Part shown: positions 36,204 through 45,641 of the stretch, piece after piece
Position numbering within the stretch: the first letter of the stretch is position 1
How the letters are laid out: every line of letters begins with the position of its first letter
Source: Nitrosomonadales bacterium
GTDB lineage: Bacteria; Pseudomonadota; Gammaproteobacteria; Burkholderiales; Gallionellaceae
Reading direction: 5' to 3'
Length of the DNA stretch: 64,000 nt
Assembly (NCBI GenBank): GCA_023259055.1
Contig: JAHFQZ010000003.1
Span: 310,001 to 374,000, forward strand
Notes under the pieces: model-generated
What the model saw: the letters and a program-made list of their open reading frames with translations, nothing else
What the model was told of the DNA's origin: nothing
Databases searched by the model: none
Translations under genes and position numbers: made by a program

Positions 36204-37124
36204 ATGCGAATGGCGATGATCGGGCTGGGCAAAATGGGCGGCAACATGGTGCGCAGGTTGCGCCGCAGTGGTGTCGAGGTAGTGGGTTATGACCGCGCGG
36301 CTGAGGCCGTTGCGCAGCTTGCCACCGAAGAGGGAATGGTTGCCGCCTCATCGGTTGCCGACGCGGTGGCGAAATTATCCAGCCCGCGCGTGGTGTGGCT
36401 GATGCTGCCGAGCGGTGAGCCTACCGAACAGCAAATTCGCGCTCTTGTGCCGTTGCTTGCCAAGGGCGACATCATCGTGGACGGCGGAAATTCGAATTAC
36501 CACGACAGCCAGCGGCGCGGCGCATGGCTGGCGGAGCAGGGCATCGGCCTCATGGATTCCGGCACATCCGGCGGAATCTGGGGGCTGGAGAATGGTTATT
36601 GCCTGATGGTCGGTGCGACCGACGAAGTGGCAAAAACGATGACACCCATCCTGCAAGCTTTGGCTCCCGCAAAGGATCGCGGCTGGGCGCATGTCGGGCC
36701 GGTCGGCGCCGGACACTTCACCAAGATGATCCACAACGGCATCGAGTACGGCATGATGCAGTCGTTTGCCGAAGGGCTGGAACTGCTGCGCGGCAAGAAG
36801 GAATTTGCGCTCGACCTGGCGCAGATCACCGAATTGTGGCGGCACGGTTCAGTGGTGCGCAGTTGGCTGCTCGACCTCACTGCGGAAGCGCTTAAGCATG
36901 ACCAGAATTTGTCGACAGTGGCGCCTTATGTGCCGGATTCCGGCGAAGGGCGCTGGACGGTAGTGGAGGCAATTGATCAGGGTGTGGCAGCACCGGTGCT
37001 GACACTTGCATTGCAGATGCGCTTTACCAGCCAGAACGAAACCGGTTATGGGTATCGCCTGTTATCCACGATGCGCAATGCGTTTGGCGGTCATGCCGTC
37101 AAAAAATCGGTGGGCGACAAATGA
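36204..37124 (+). CDS. gnd: 6-phosphogluconate dehydrogenase, short (GntZ/YqeC) type
   Basis: ATG 36204 is chosen because a strong gggga site stands before it; the product has 306 residues beginning [19 protein letters not shown]. It has the nucleotide-binding GLGKMGGNM, the [10 protein letters not shown] substrate loop and [19 protein letters not shown] with the catalytic Lys. The enzyme turns 6-phosphogluconate into ribulose 5-phosphate and CO2. The roughly 300-residue form is often NAD-preferring, unlike the 470-residue NADP enzyme. It overlaps zwf by 4 bases. Confidence 0.93.
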   Translation: MRMAMIGLGKMGGNMVRRLRRSGVEVVGYDRAAEAVAQLATEEGMVAASSVADAVAKLSSPRVVWLMLPSGEPTEQQIRALVPLLAKGDIIVDGGNSNYHDSQRRGAWLAEQGIGLMDSGTSGGIWGLENGYCLMVGATDEVAKTMTPILQALAPAKDRGWAHVGPVGAGHFTKMIHNGIEYGMMQSFAEGLELLRGKKEFALDLAQITELWRHGSVVRSWLLDLTAEALKHDQNLSTVAPYVPDSGEGRWTVVEAIDQGVAAPVLTLALQMRFTSQNETGYGYRLLSTMRNAFGGHAVKKSVGDK

Positions 37125-38626
37125 CGACGATGGAGCCTTGCACGATAGTAATCCTGGGTGCGGGCGGCGACCTGGCGCGCCGCAAGCTGATCCCGGCATT
37201 GTTCCGGCTGGAGCTGTTCAAGCGCTTGCCGGACAACATGGCGATACTGTGTTGTGGCCGGAAGCCAATGACTAATGAGCAATGGGCGGCCGAGGTGTTG
37301 GGCATGCTGAGTGAAAAGCACAAGCCGGAGGTATTAGAACATACCTTTGCCCAATTCAAAGCACGCTTGCAATACCATGCCAATCCGCCTGACGATGCTG
37401 AGTCCTACCAGCGCCTGCAGAAGACGCTCGATAACAATCCGCAACTACCGCCGAATATCGTTTTTTACATGTCGGTGCGTCCGGCGGAGTTTCTTCCCAT
37501 CATCGAAAAGTTGGGTGAAGTCGGGTTGCTTCAGGAAAAGAACGGTTGGCGCCGTGTCGTGATCGAGAAGCCTTTTGGTTACGATTTGCTCAGTGCGCAA
37601 ACGCTGCAACAAAGCCTGTACCGGCATTTAAACGAGCCGCAGATCTATCGCATCGACCACTACCTTGGCAAAGGCACCGTGCAGAACGTGATGGTGTTTC
37701 GCTTTGCGAACATCCTGCTGGAACCTATCTGGAACCGGCACTACATCGACCACGTGCAGATCACGCATTCCGAGACATTGGGGATCGAAGGCCGTGCCGG
37801 TTATTTCGAAGGAGCGGGCGCGCTGCGCGATATGCTGCAAAGCCACTTGATGCAACTGCTTGCGCTCGTGGCGATGGAGCCGCCGCTGTCGATGTCGGCC
37901 GTACACTTGCGCGACGAGAAAGTGAAAGCGCTAAAAGCGATCCGGCCCATCACGCAGAACTCGGTGCATGCCCATGCCTTCCGCGGGCAGTACGCCGGCG
38001 GCGTGGTGAATGGCAATCCCGTGCCCGGGTATCTGGAAGAGAAGGGCGTAGCGGCGGACAGCGTGACCGAAACCTATGCCGCGCTGAAACTGTTTATCGA
38101 CAACTGGCGCTGGGCGGGCGTGCCGTTTTACCTGCGTACCGGCAAACGCATTGCCGAGAACAGTTCGGCGATTTGTATCCGCTTCAAAAATCCGCCGCAG
38201 GACCTGCTCAAGCACGCCCGCCTCGGTAGCCAGCATCCCAACTGGGTCATGCTGGGCATACAGCCCAACGATTGCCTGAAAATGGAGATGCAGGTCAAAG
38301 TGCCGGGACTCGACTTGCATACGCGCACCATCAGCCTCGATGCCTCCTATCACCAGAAAGGTGAAGAAAGCTATGACGCTTATGAAGGACTGCTCCTGGA
38401 CGTGATGCTGGGCGACCAATCGCTGTTCCTGCGCATCGATGAAGTTGAGGCCGCCTGGCGCGTGGTTGACCCTATCCTCAAGGTATGGGCGATGGAGCGC
38501 GACTTCATCAATACTTATCCGGCGGGCAGTTGGGGTCCGCGCGGCACTTACCGGCTGTTCGACCGCGAGGACCAGTTCTGGCGTCATTCATTGAATCTGG
38601 ATGGAGCCAATCTGGAAGCTTATTGA
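37121..38626 (+). CDS. zwf: Glucose-6-phosphate 1-dehydrogenase
   Basis: The 501-residue protein has the dinucleotide motif [17 protein letters not shown] and the active-site block [21 protein letters not shown]. It oxidises glucose 6-phosphate to 6-phosphogluconolactone. The standard GASGDLA is GAGGDLA here. The start overlaps the gnd stop. Together with gnd and pgl (44815) it gives the complete oxidative pentose phosphate branch, which can draw on glycogen-derived glucose phosphate. Confidence 0.95.
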   Translation: MTTMEPCTIVILGAGGDLARRKLIPALFRLELFKRLPDNMAILCCGRKPMTNEQWAAEVLGMLSEKHKPEVLEHTFAQFKARLQYHANPPDDAESYQRLQKTLDNNPQLPPNIVFYMSVRPAEFLPIIEKLGEVGLLQEKNGWRRVVIEKPFGYDLLSAQTLQQSLYRHLNEPQIYRIDHYLGKGTVQNVMVFRFANILLEPIWNRHYIDHVQITHSETLGIEGRAGYFEGAGALRDMLQSHLMQLLALVAMEPPLSMSAVHLRDEKVKALKAIRPITQNSVHAHAFRGQYAGGVVNGNPVPGYLEEKGVAADSVTETYAALKLFIDNWRWAGVPFYLRTGKRIAENSSAICIRFKNPPQDLLKHARLGSQHPNWVMLGIQPNDCLKMEMQVKVPGLDLHTRTISLDASYHQKGEESYDAYEGLLLDVMLGDQSLFLRIDEVEAAWRVVDPILKVWAMERDFINTYPAGSWGPRGTYRLFDREDQFWRHSLNLDGANLEAY

Positions 38627-38728
38627 GAACGGCAGTTGTCGGGTTGGTGAAACTATACGTCGGTTTGCGGTGTATATGAGATATTCAGAATAAGAGCATG
38701 CCCGACATTTTTTCTGATTAAAACGAAG

Positions 38729-40600
38729 TCAAATTTCAATTTTCGTTCCCATTTCAATAACGCGGTTGACGGGAATCTTGAAGTAGTCTGCTGCGTTCAT
38801 GGCATTCTTGGATAACGACAGAAACAACTGCTCGCGCCATTTCATCATTCCGGGATTTGGGCTGGAAACCAGCAGTGCACGGGAAATGAAGAATGAGGTG
38901 GACATCATGTCGAAGGGTAATCCCTGTTCAGCGCACTGCTCCAGGGCAACCGGAATATCGGGCGTATCCATAAAGCCATAAAAAACTCGCACCCAATAAA
39001 AGTTCTTGCCCATATCTTTAATCAAAAATCTATTACCCTTTGTGACATAAGGCCTATCTTCGACCACTACCGTCAGCAATATGTTGCGTTCATGCAGCAC
39101 GTGATTGTGTTTAAGGTTATGCAACATGGCCGACGGTGCGCCCTCGCTGGTGGGGGTCAGGAATACTGCGGTGCCTTCTACCCTCGGCATATCATCAATG
39201 CCGTCAATAATTGTTTGCATGGGGACAAGTAACCGCGCAATCTCGGCGAACAGCAACTCCCTTCCCCGTTTCCATGTGGTCAGCACGGCGAAAGACAAGG
39301 CTGCAATACCAAGAGGAAACCAGCCGCCTTGCGGAATCTTGATGGCGTTGGCGGCAAAGTAGGTCATGTCCACGGCTAACAAAACGGTGATTAAAGGTAT
39401 GGCTATAACCAATGGCCAACGCCATAGCATCACAATGACGAAGGCTATCAGCATGGTGGTTATTGTCATGGTGCCGGTGACGGCAATACCATAAGCCGCT
39501 GCCAGGTTGCTGGAACTATGGAAGGTAAAAACGAGAAAGACTACCGCCAGATACAGCGTCCAATTGGTAAAGGGCACATAAATTTGACCCTGTGCCTGGT
39601 CGGAGGTCTGGCGAATTTCCATGCGCGGCAGAAAGCCCATTTGCACGGATTGATTGGCTATCGAGAATGCGCCAGAGATAACTGCTTGTGAAGCAATGAC
39701 CGTTGCCGCAGTGGCCAGCAATACCATCGGTACCAGTGCCCAAGCGGGGGCAAGCAGATAGAACGGATTTTCAATGGATTGCGGATGCTGTAGCAGCAAC
39801 GCCCCCTGACCAAAGTAATTCAACACCAGCGCGGGTAGCACGAAAGAGAACCAGCCGAAGCGGATCGGGTATTTCCCGAAATGTCCCATATCGGCATACA
39901 GTGCTTCTCCGCCAGTTATGGCAAGGACGATGGAGCCAAGTGCCAGAAATGCTATCCACGGGTCTGCGCTCAAAAAAAGGAACGCATGGATGGGATTCAG
40001 TGCCCACAACACCTGTGGGCTTTGCGCGATGGAGATGGCGCCCAATACAGCCAGGCAACCAAACCAGAAAATCATGATCGGGCCGAAAGCTGCGCCTACT
40101 GCACCAGTGCCGTGTTTCTGGATGAAAAACAATCCGGTCAAGACGATGATGGTGATGGGCAGAATATAACTGCTGAACTGATGCGAAACCACATCCAGCC
40201 CCTCGACTGCCGACAGCACCGAGATCGCCGGAGTGATCATGCTGTCGCCATAAAACAGCGCGGCGGCAAACACACCGAGCGTGGTGACGAACCACTTCAT
40301 CTTGGGGCGTTGCGCAGTAAGTTCGTTTACTAACGCCAGCAATGCCAGCGATCCGCCCTCGCCATGGTTGTCCGCGCGCATGATGATGACCACATATTTG
40401 AGTGTTACCAGCAGCATGATGGTCCAGAACATCACGGACAGCACACCGAGGATATTGGCTTCTATGACGGGCAGGGGATGGTGTCCGGCGAAAGTTTCCT
40501 TGAGGGCGTACAGCGGACTGGTACCAATGTCGCCAAAAACCACCCCAATTGCGCCAAGCACGAGTGTGGGTAATTTTTGTTTCGTTTCTATATTACTCAT
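38729..40600 (-). CDS. kup: Kup-family potassium uptake transporter
   Basis: From ATG 40600 ([33 protein letters not shown]) the protein has 623 residues, the usual Kup length. About twelve membrane helices are followed by a cytoplasmic C-terminal domain of about 150 residues. [17 protein letters not shown] is the family signature. It imports K+ with protons. The longer start at 40636 adds twelve residues that do not look like Kup. It converges with zwf and has no partner genes. Confidence 0.93.
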   Translation of the reverse strand: MSNIETKQKLPTLVLGAIGVVFGDIGTSPLYALKETFAGHHPLPVIEANILGVLSVMFWTIMLLVTLKYVVIIMRADNHGEGGSLALLALVNELTAQRPKMKWFVTTLGVFAAALFYGDSMITPAISVLSAVEGLDVVSHQFSSYILPITIIVLTGLFFIQKHGTGAVGAAFGPIMIFWFGCLAVLGAISIAQSPQVLWALNPIHAFLFLSADPWIAFLALGSIVLAITGGEALYADMGHFGKYPIRFGWFSFVLPALVLNYFGQGALLLQHPQSIENPFYLLAPAWALVPMVLLATAATVIASQAVISGAFSIANQSVQMGFLPRMEIRQTSDQAQGQIYVPFTNWTLYLAVVFLVFTFHSSSNLAAAYGIAVTGTMTITTMLIAFVIVMLWRWPLVIAIPLITVLLAVDMTYFAANAIKIPQGGWFPLGIAALSFAVLTTWKRGRELLFAEIARLLVPMQTIIDGIDDMPRVEGTAVFLTPTSEGAPSAMLHNLKHNHVLHERNILLTVVVEDRPYVTKGNRFLIKDMGKNFYWVRVFYGFMDTPDIPVALEQCAEQGLPFDMMSTSFFISRALLVSSPNPGMMKWREQLFLSLSKNAMNAADYFKIPVNRVIEMGTKIEI

Positions 40601-40748
40601 TTGGCTGGGCTTCTTTTGATAAGAATGCGGCAGCACTCTACGCTCGCATTTTGCTCAGGGCAAGTATGAACTTGTGAATATCTGTTTTTCATACAGTTGC
40701 ATGCAGCCAGCACGCCCGCAATCAGCACCGGTAGTGCGGCGTGGATTA

Positions 40749-41777
40749 CTAATTCACGGGGAGGTGGGTTCTGTTTTGAATCGCGTGTAGCGACAGCGAG
40801 GCCAGTTGCCGTTGCGTGTGCTCGTAGCCGATGGCAATGATTTCCTCAGCGCGGCCGAATTCCAGGAAACGGATGTGCCCCAGGAGCGGTTGGATGATCA
40901 CATCGGGTTGATCCAGCCGCAGGCGGGCTTGGGTAATGCGGGTTTCCATGATGTTGATCGAGGCCAGCAACACTTCGAAGATGTTGGGCAGCGGCTCCGT
41001 TGAAAGCCATTTCCTGAATTGCGCCGAGGCAGGATATTCCCCGGCTAGCAGTTTCTGCTTGATGTCCTTCATCGACAGGAGATAGTTGCCCACCCAGCGC
41101 GAGAACATGCCGGATGAGATGTCTTCTGCGCTGCTTGATTTTCCTGTATTCAGCAGCGGTTTCATGTTCTTTCCTGCAATGATCTCGTGGTTGAGATCGA
41201 CAGCGATCACGATATCGGCGCCCATGGCGCGAGCTACGCTCACCGGCACCGGATTGGAGAGGCCGCCGTCCACCAGGATGCGTCCGTTACTGCGCACCGG
41301 CGTGAAGATGCCGGGTACCGAAATGCTGGCGCGCACTGCCTCGATCAAGTCCCCGCTACGGATGACGATCTCCTCGCCGCTGACGATGTCCGTCGCCACT
41401 GCTGCAAAGGGTTTCGGCAACGTTTCGATGGTTTCGGCAGGGACATGTGCGCGCACCAGTTGGCTGATCTTGGCGCCATCGAGCAAGCCGGACTTGGGCA
41501 GCACGACGTCGAAGAAGGAAGCCGTTTTTTTCCAGTCGAAGGTCAGAAAGGTGGTTTCCAGCTCGTCCAGCTTGCCGGCGGCATAGATCGCCCCGATAAG
41601 CGCCCCCATGCTGGTGCCTGCGATGAAGTCCACCTCGATACCAGCGTCCTCGATGGCCCGGATTACGCCCAGGTGTGCGAGCCCACGCGCAGAACCGCTG
41701 CCCAGCGCCAGACCGATTTTGGGGCGGCGACCGGGGTTGCTGTCGATTGAATTCTTAGTCATCACAGTATTATCCAT
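40749..41777 (-). CDS. Patatin-like phospholipase (RssA family)
   Basis: The 342-residue protein has the patatin features: GSGSARGLAHLG oxyanion region, nucleophile motif GTSMG, and DGGLSNPVP with the catalytic Asp. The fold covers residues 15-200, and the C-terminal part is of unknown role. It probably hydrolyses membrane lipids or acyl esters in the cytoplasm. The start may be ATG 41777 or the in-frame ATG at 41762. No operon partner is evident. Confidence 0.85.
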   Translation of the reverse strand: MDNTVMTKNSIDSNPGRRPKIGLALGSGSARGLAHLGVIRAIEDAGIEVDFIAGTSMGALIGAIYAAGKLDELETTFLTFDWKKTASFFDVVLPKSGLLDGAKISQLVRAHVPAETIETLPKPFAAVATDIVSGEEIVIRSGDLIEAVRASISVPGIFTPVRSNGRILVDGGLSNPVPVSVARAMGADIVIAVDLNHEIIAGKNMKPLLNTGKSSSAEDISSGMFSRWVGNYLLSMKDIKQKLLAGEYPASAQFRKWLSTEPLPNIFEVLLASINIMETRITQARLRLDQPDVIIQPLLGHIRFLEFGRAEEIIAIGYEHTQRQLASLSLHAIQNRTHLPVN

Positions 41778-41867
41778 TACTGCCTTTCACCAGTGTTGGC
41801 ATTCGGATGAGCTGAATGCAAATGCTGTCTGTCGACCAACCTCACAGCAGGAACCTGCGGAATGTGA

Positions 41868-42974
41868 TTATTTATTCTCGCTCTCGACTGTGATCAACGT
41901 AATCTCGGGCGCTGCAAAAATGCGTATGGGCGGCCCCCAGGTGCCGGTGCCACGACTGACATACAACCAGCGCCCGTCAGCAAGTCGGGTGAGGCCGGTG
42001 CGCACACCATAAACCAGTCGCGTTAATAGGCCAAACGGAAATATCTGTCCGCCATGAATATGGCCGGAGAGCTGCAAGTCGAACGGAGTTTCACTGTCGA
42101 CCACAGGCTGGTGTTTAAGTAGAACGATGAAGTTGTCCTTTGATACTGAAGAAAGAGCCTTTTTTGTATCCACCCTTGCTTCATGTCCAAGCGTCCCTGC
42201 GGTTGAATCATCAATCCCCACAAAAACAATTCCCGCTGCTACTGCTGACTCCCCACGCAGCACAGTAAAGCCCGCACGGCGAAGAAAGCGTAGGGAGTTT
42301 TCCAGCCCTGCATAGAATTCGTGATTGCCGATGACGGCATACGCCCCTTTGGTGGATTGTAAAGAGTGGAATTGCTTGGCCAGTGCATCAAGGTCGTCCC
42401 CTTGCCCATCAACAATGTCTCCGGTCGCCACGACAATGTCTGGTTGAATTTCTTGCAGCCTGGTCATGATGCGTTCAATAAATTCGTTACCCAGCATCAT
42501 GCCGAGGTGCAGGTCGGAAATCTGCGCAATGGTCACTCGTCCTGAAGCGAGCTTGGATGAGGTGATTTTTATTTCCTCAATCTGTATCTGCCGGGCCTCG
42601 ACCAAACCATAACCCAGCATCTCAAGCGCGAGCAGGCCAACGGTCAGTACCGCCATCGTTTCATTCAGGAACCACTTGAATCCCATCAGTGTCGCCAGTG
42701 CATGGCCTAAGTCGTATATCAGGGCGATGGAACAAAACAGGAACAGGAATCCCATCCAGATATAAGTCACCCAGAATGCAACGACGGTTGCGCCATGCCA
42801 GCTTTGCTTTTCCATGAACCAGATAATCAGCGGCGAGAGGGTCATGACAAGCCCCCCAAGAGCCAGTGCCAAACCCAGCCCCAATGAGTGCGAAAAAACC
42901 AGCCACACCTTGCTGAGCGCATAAAAATGCATGGTTCCGTAAACCAAGAGCGCCACGCTCAGGAAGGCTAGCAT
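41868..42974 (-). CDS. Membrane-anchored metallophosphoesterase (YkuE/YaeI-like)
   Basis: From ATG 42974 (MLAFLSVALLVYG) there are 368 residues. Roughly five membrane helices fill the first 150 residues. A calcineurin-like domain follows: ISDLHLG, VVATGDIVDGQ, VIGNHEFY, and the C-terminal SGHIHGGQIFP and TGTWGPPIR. These carry the two-metal ligands. Related proteins act on UDP-diacylglucosamine or other lipid phosphates; the substrate here is unknown. The ribosome site gagggg lies just before the ATG, and a longer frame without such a site was not used. The nitroreductase gene ends 17 bases upstream. Confidence 0.85.
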   Translation of the reverse strand: MLAFLSVALLVYGTMHFYALSKVWLVFSHSLGLGLALALGGLVMTLSPLIIWFMEKQSWHGATVVAFWVTYIWMGFLFLFCSIALIYDLGHALATLMGFKWFLNETMAVLTVGLLALEMLGYGLVEARQIQIEEIKITSSKLASGRVTIAQISDLHLGMMLGNEFIERIMTRLQEIQPDIVVATGDIVDGQGDDLDALAKQFHSLQSTKGAYAVIGNHEFYAGLENSLRFLRRAGFTVLRGESAVAAGIVFVGIDDSTAGTLGHEARVDTKKALSSVSKDNFIVLLKHQPVVDSETPFDLQLSGHIHGGQIFPFGLLTRLVYGVRTGLTRLADGRWLYVSRGTGTWGPPIRIFAAPEITLITVESENK

Positions 42975-42990
42975 TCCATACCCCTCGTAT

Positions 42991-43590
42991 TCATTTCTTC
43001 CAGGAAAGGATGAGCGGTTCTTTTCGCGCGGAGGCCGGGGTGTCGCCGCTGGGAACACCGACGATGATCGGCGCGATGGCGGAGTATTCGTTAGGGATAC
43101 CGAGTTCCGTTTTTACCTTGTGAATATTAATGGCGGCAACTGCAGAGCCGATGACGCAGCTGCCCAGCCCAACGGCACTGGCAGCCAACATCAGATTTTC
43201 CGCAGCCAGCCAGCAGTCTGCGGCTACAAAAGGGCCCAACGGCTTGGCGCAGATGATGATGAGGGTATTGGCGCCATGAAAGATATTGAAATCCGGACGG
43301 GTGAAATGATCGAACGAGTGGCCGGCTCCCTGGGCATTGCGGTGGCGCACCTCTTCGACAAAAAGCGGTTTGGCCAAATCAGACAAGCGCTGCAATAGCG
43401 CCTGGTCTTGCACAACGACGAATGCCCAAGGTTCTTCGTGCATGGCCGTAGGTGCATGCACAGCGGCGTCGAGCAAGGTTTGTACGGTTGTGCTATCGAG
43501 AGGCGTTGGTGCGTAGGTGCGGACGGAATGCCGAGCATAGAGGGTTTTTAATATGCTCTTGCCGGAATGTTGCATGCTTCTTTCATTCAT
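42991..43590 (-). CDS. Nitroreductase-family FMN oxidoreductase
   Basis: From ATG 43590 (MNERSMQHSG) with an aaggagat site in front, the protein has 199 residues. RHSVRTYAPTPLDSTTVQTLLDAAVHAPTAMHEEPWAF is the family FMN-binding start, and GLGSCVIGSA lies in the second half. These flavoproteins reduce nitro compounds, quinones or flavins with NAD(P)H. It is in one transcript with the metallophosphoesterase and diverges from glk. Confidence 0.88.
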   Translation of the reverse strand: MNERSMQHSGKSILKTLYARHSVRTYAPTPLDSTTVQTLLDAAVHAPTAMHEEPWAFVVVQDQALLQRLSDLAKPLFVEEVRHRNAQGAGHSFDHFTRPDFNIFHGANTLIIICAKPLGPFVAADCWLAAENLMLAASAVGLGSCVIGSAVAAINIHKVKTELGIPNEYSAIAPIIVGVPSGDTPASARKEPLILSWKK

Positions 43591-43825
43591 GGATATCTCC
43601 TTCTGAAAGTTCGCGAGGGTAAGCATAATGATTAACCAAGAGCGATGCAACCAGTAGCGCGTGGCCATATGTAGAAAATGCTCGCGTGTCCGATATTTGG
43701 CGCAAAGCGTTCTTTGAATTTATGTGATCCTACTACTAACCACAGGTTCACGTTCTCTAATCTAAAGTAATTTTCCCTTTGCATTCATAAAAATCAATCA
43801 CAAAAATCGGATACCATGGGCAACC

Positions 43826-44818
43826 ATGAATAAATTTCTTGCGGGCGACATCGGCGGAACCAAAACGCTTCTTGCTGTCATAGAGGTCAGTGGCACGCAA
43901 GTACAGGTTGTGCATGAAGTCGGATACCAGAGCTGCGACTACGCCACATTCGAATTATTGCTCGGCGATTTTCTTTCCGGCATCAAAACACCTAGTCATG
44001 CTGCCCTTGGTATTGCCGGCCCGGTACAGGGAAGGGTAGCGCAAACCACCAATCTGCCTTGGCGTATCGATGCAGACGTATTGCATCAGCAATTCGGCAT
44101 TGCGCATTGCACTCTGCTTAACGACCTAGAAGCGACTGCTTATGGTTTGCCTGCATTGGACTCGGGAGATTTACTGACGTTGCAAGCCGGTGCGACGAAT
44201 GCCGTCGGAAACGCCGCCGTGATTGCCGCAGGCACCGGCTTGGGCGAGGCCGGCTTGTATTGGGACGGGCAGCACCATCAACCATTTGCGACAGAGGGCG
44301 GACATGCCAGTTTCGGTCCGGGCGATGAATTGGAAAGCGCATTCCTGAACCATCTCCAGCAACAGCATAGGCATGTCAGTTGGGAGCGCGTTGTATCCGG
44401 CATGGGGTTAGTGAGCCTGCACGAGTTTCTGCGCCTTTACCGTCATAGTGCTGCACCGCTATGGCTTGCGGAAGAATTGCAGGGCGTCGATCCAGCGGCA
44501 TCCATCTCTGCTGCTGCTTTGTCCGGTCGCGATGAAATCTGCGTCGAGACGCTGGCCCGGTTCGTGCGCCTCTATGGCGCAGAAGCGGGAAATCTTGCGC
44601 TCAAGGTAATGAGCCGGGGCGGGCTGTATCTGGGCGGCGGCATCGCGCCGAAAATTCTGCCGCTGTTGCAGAATGGCGCGTTCCTCGATGCGTTCCTGAA
44701 TAAAGGCCGGATGCGTCCACTGCTGGAAGCCATGCCGGTCAGGGTGATCCTGAATGACCGCGCAGCACTGTTCGGTTCGGCTTTGCGCGCCGCGCAATTA
44801 GCCAACAAGCCAACATGA
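43826..44818 (+). CDS. glk: Glucokinase
   Basis: The 330-residue enzyme starts MNKFLAGDIGGTKTLLAVIE, the phosphate-binding loop of the proteobacterial Glk family. It also has LNDLEATAYGLPAL with the catalytic Asp, and AAGTGLGEAGLYW. It phosphorylates free glucose with ATP. It overlaps pgl by 4 bases, so glucose and phosphogluconolactone handling are coupled. No clear ribosome site is seen. Confidence 0.93.
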   Translation: MNKFLAGDIGGTKTLLAVIEVSGTQVQVVHEVGYQSCDYATFELLLGDFLSGIKTPSHAALGIAGPVQGRVAQTTNLPWRIDADVLHQQFGIAHCTLLNDLEATAYGLPALDSGDLLTLQAGATNAVGNAAVIAAGTGLGEAGLYWDGQHHQPFATEGGHASFGPGDELESAFLNHLQQQHRHVSWERVVSGMGLVSLHEFLRLYRHSAAPLWLAEELQGVDPAASISAAALSGRDEICVETLARFVRLYGAEAGNLALKVMSRGGLYLGGGIAPKILPLLQNGAFLDAFLNKGRMRPLLEAMPVRVILNDRAALFGSALRAAQLANKPT

Positions 44819-45507
44819 ATATCGCTGATTTGCCGAATGCGCAGGCCGTTTGTATCCATATCGATCTCGATGACCTGAGTCTTGCAGTCGCCCAGCGAAT
44901 CGCAGAATTAGCCGCGCAGGCAATTGCAGTGCGCGGCGTATTTCATGTTGCACTCGCCGGTGGCGAAACACCGCGCCGCTGCTACGAAAAGCTGCGTGGC
45001 CTTGCCATCGATTGGGCTCATGTCCAGGTATATTTTGGCGACGAGCGTTGCCTGCCGTCCGCCAATGCGCAGCGCAATGACAAGATGGTTCGCGATATTT
45101 TGCTGGAACATATCGATATCCCGCTGGACAACATCCACGCTATTCCGGCTGAACTGGGCGCGCGCGAAGCGGCGACCCGGTATGCGGTCGTGCTGGAGAA
45201 GATTGCGCCGCTTGACCTGGTGCTGCTGGGTATGGGCGAGGACGGGCATACTGCCAGCCTTTTTCAGGGTAATCCGGCAACTGAAAGTGCGGCGGCAGCC
45301 GTACCGGTATTTAATGCTCCCAAACAGCCTGCCGAGCGGGTATCGATTAGCATGAGTACATTGAATGCGGCGCGGCATAAAATATTTCTGGTGGCGGGCA
45401 CGGGGAAGCATAGTGCATTGGAGCAGATGTTGAGCGGGGCATTATTGCCAGCAGCTCGTGTCGCGTCAGCCGAGTGGCATCTCGACCGCGCAGCGGTATC
45501 AGGGTGA
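44815..45507 (+). CDS. pgl: 6-phosphogluconolactonase
   Basis: This 230-residue protein is of the DevB/Pgl type related to glucosamine-6-phosphate isomerase. It has VALAGGETPRRCYEKL, VYFGDERCLPS and LLGMGEDGHTASLF with the catalytic His. It hydrolyses the lactone made by Zwf. The gene is coupled to glk. It ends about 130 bases before the second phosphorylase gene. Confidence 0.93.
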   Translation: MNIADLPNAQAVCIHIDLDDLSLAVAQRIAELAAQAIAVRGVFHVALAGGETPRRCYEKLRGLAIDWAHVQVYFGDERCLPSANAQRNDKMVRDILLEHIDIPLDNIHAIPAELGAREAATRYAVVLEKIAPLDLVLLGMGEDGHTASLFQGNPATESAAAAVPVFNAPKQPAERVSISMSTLNAARHKIFLVAGTGKHSALEQMLSGALLPAARVASAEWHLDRAAVSG

Positions 45508-45571
45508 TTGGAAGTGATGCCCGCACAAAGCAAATAACACAGTAACATTCTGGAGGGTTGTGCAGTTGCGT

Positions 45572-45577
45572 TATAAT
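45572..45577 (+). promoter_or_regulatory. Consensus -10 box before the second glucan phosphorylase gene
   Basis: A perfect TATAAT lies about 65 bases before the gene start. The best -35 at 18 bases is weak (TTCTGG), so an activator may be needed. Just downstream, aatccgcatctctg and aatccgcatttctg form a 15-base tandem repeat (45576-45604) within the leader. Confidence 0.4.
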
Positions 45578-45641
45578 CCGCATCTCTGAAATCCGCATTT
45601 CTGGACAAATACAATCCTGACTTTTGACTGGGTATAAGACC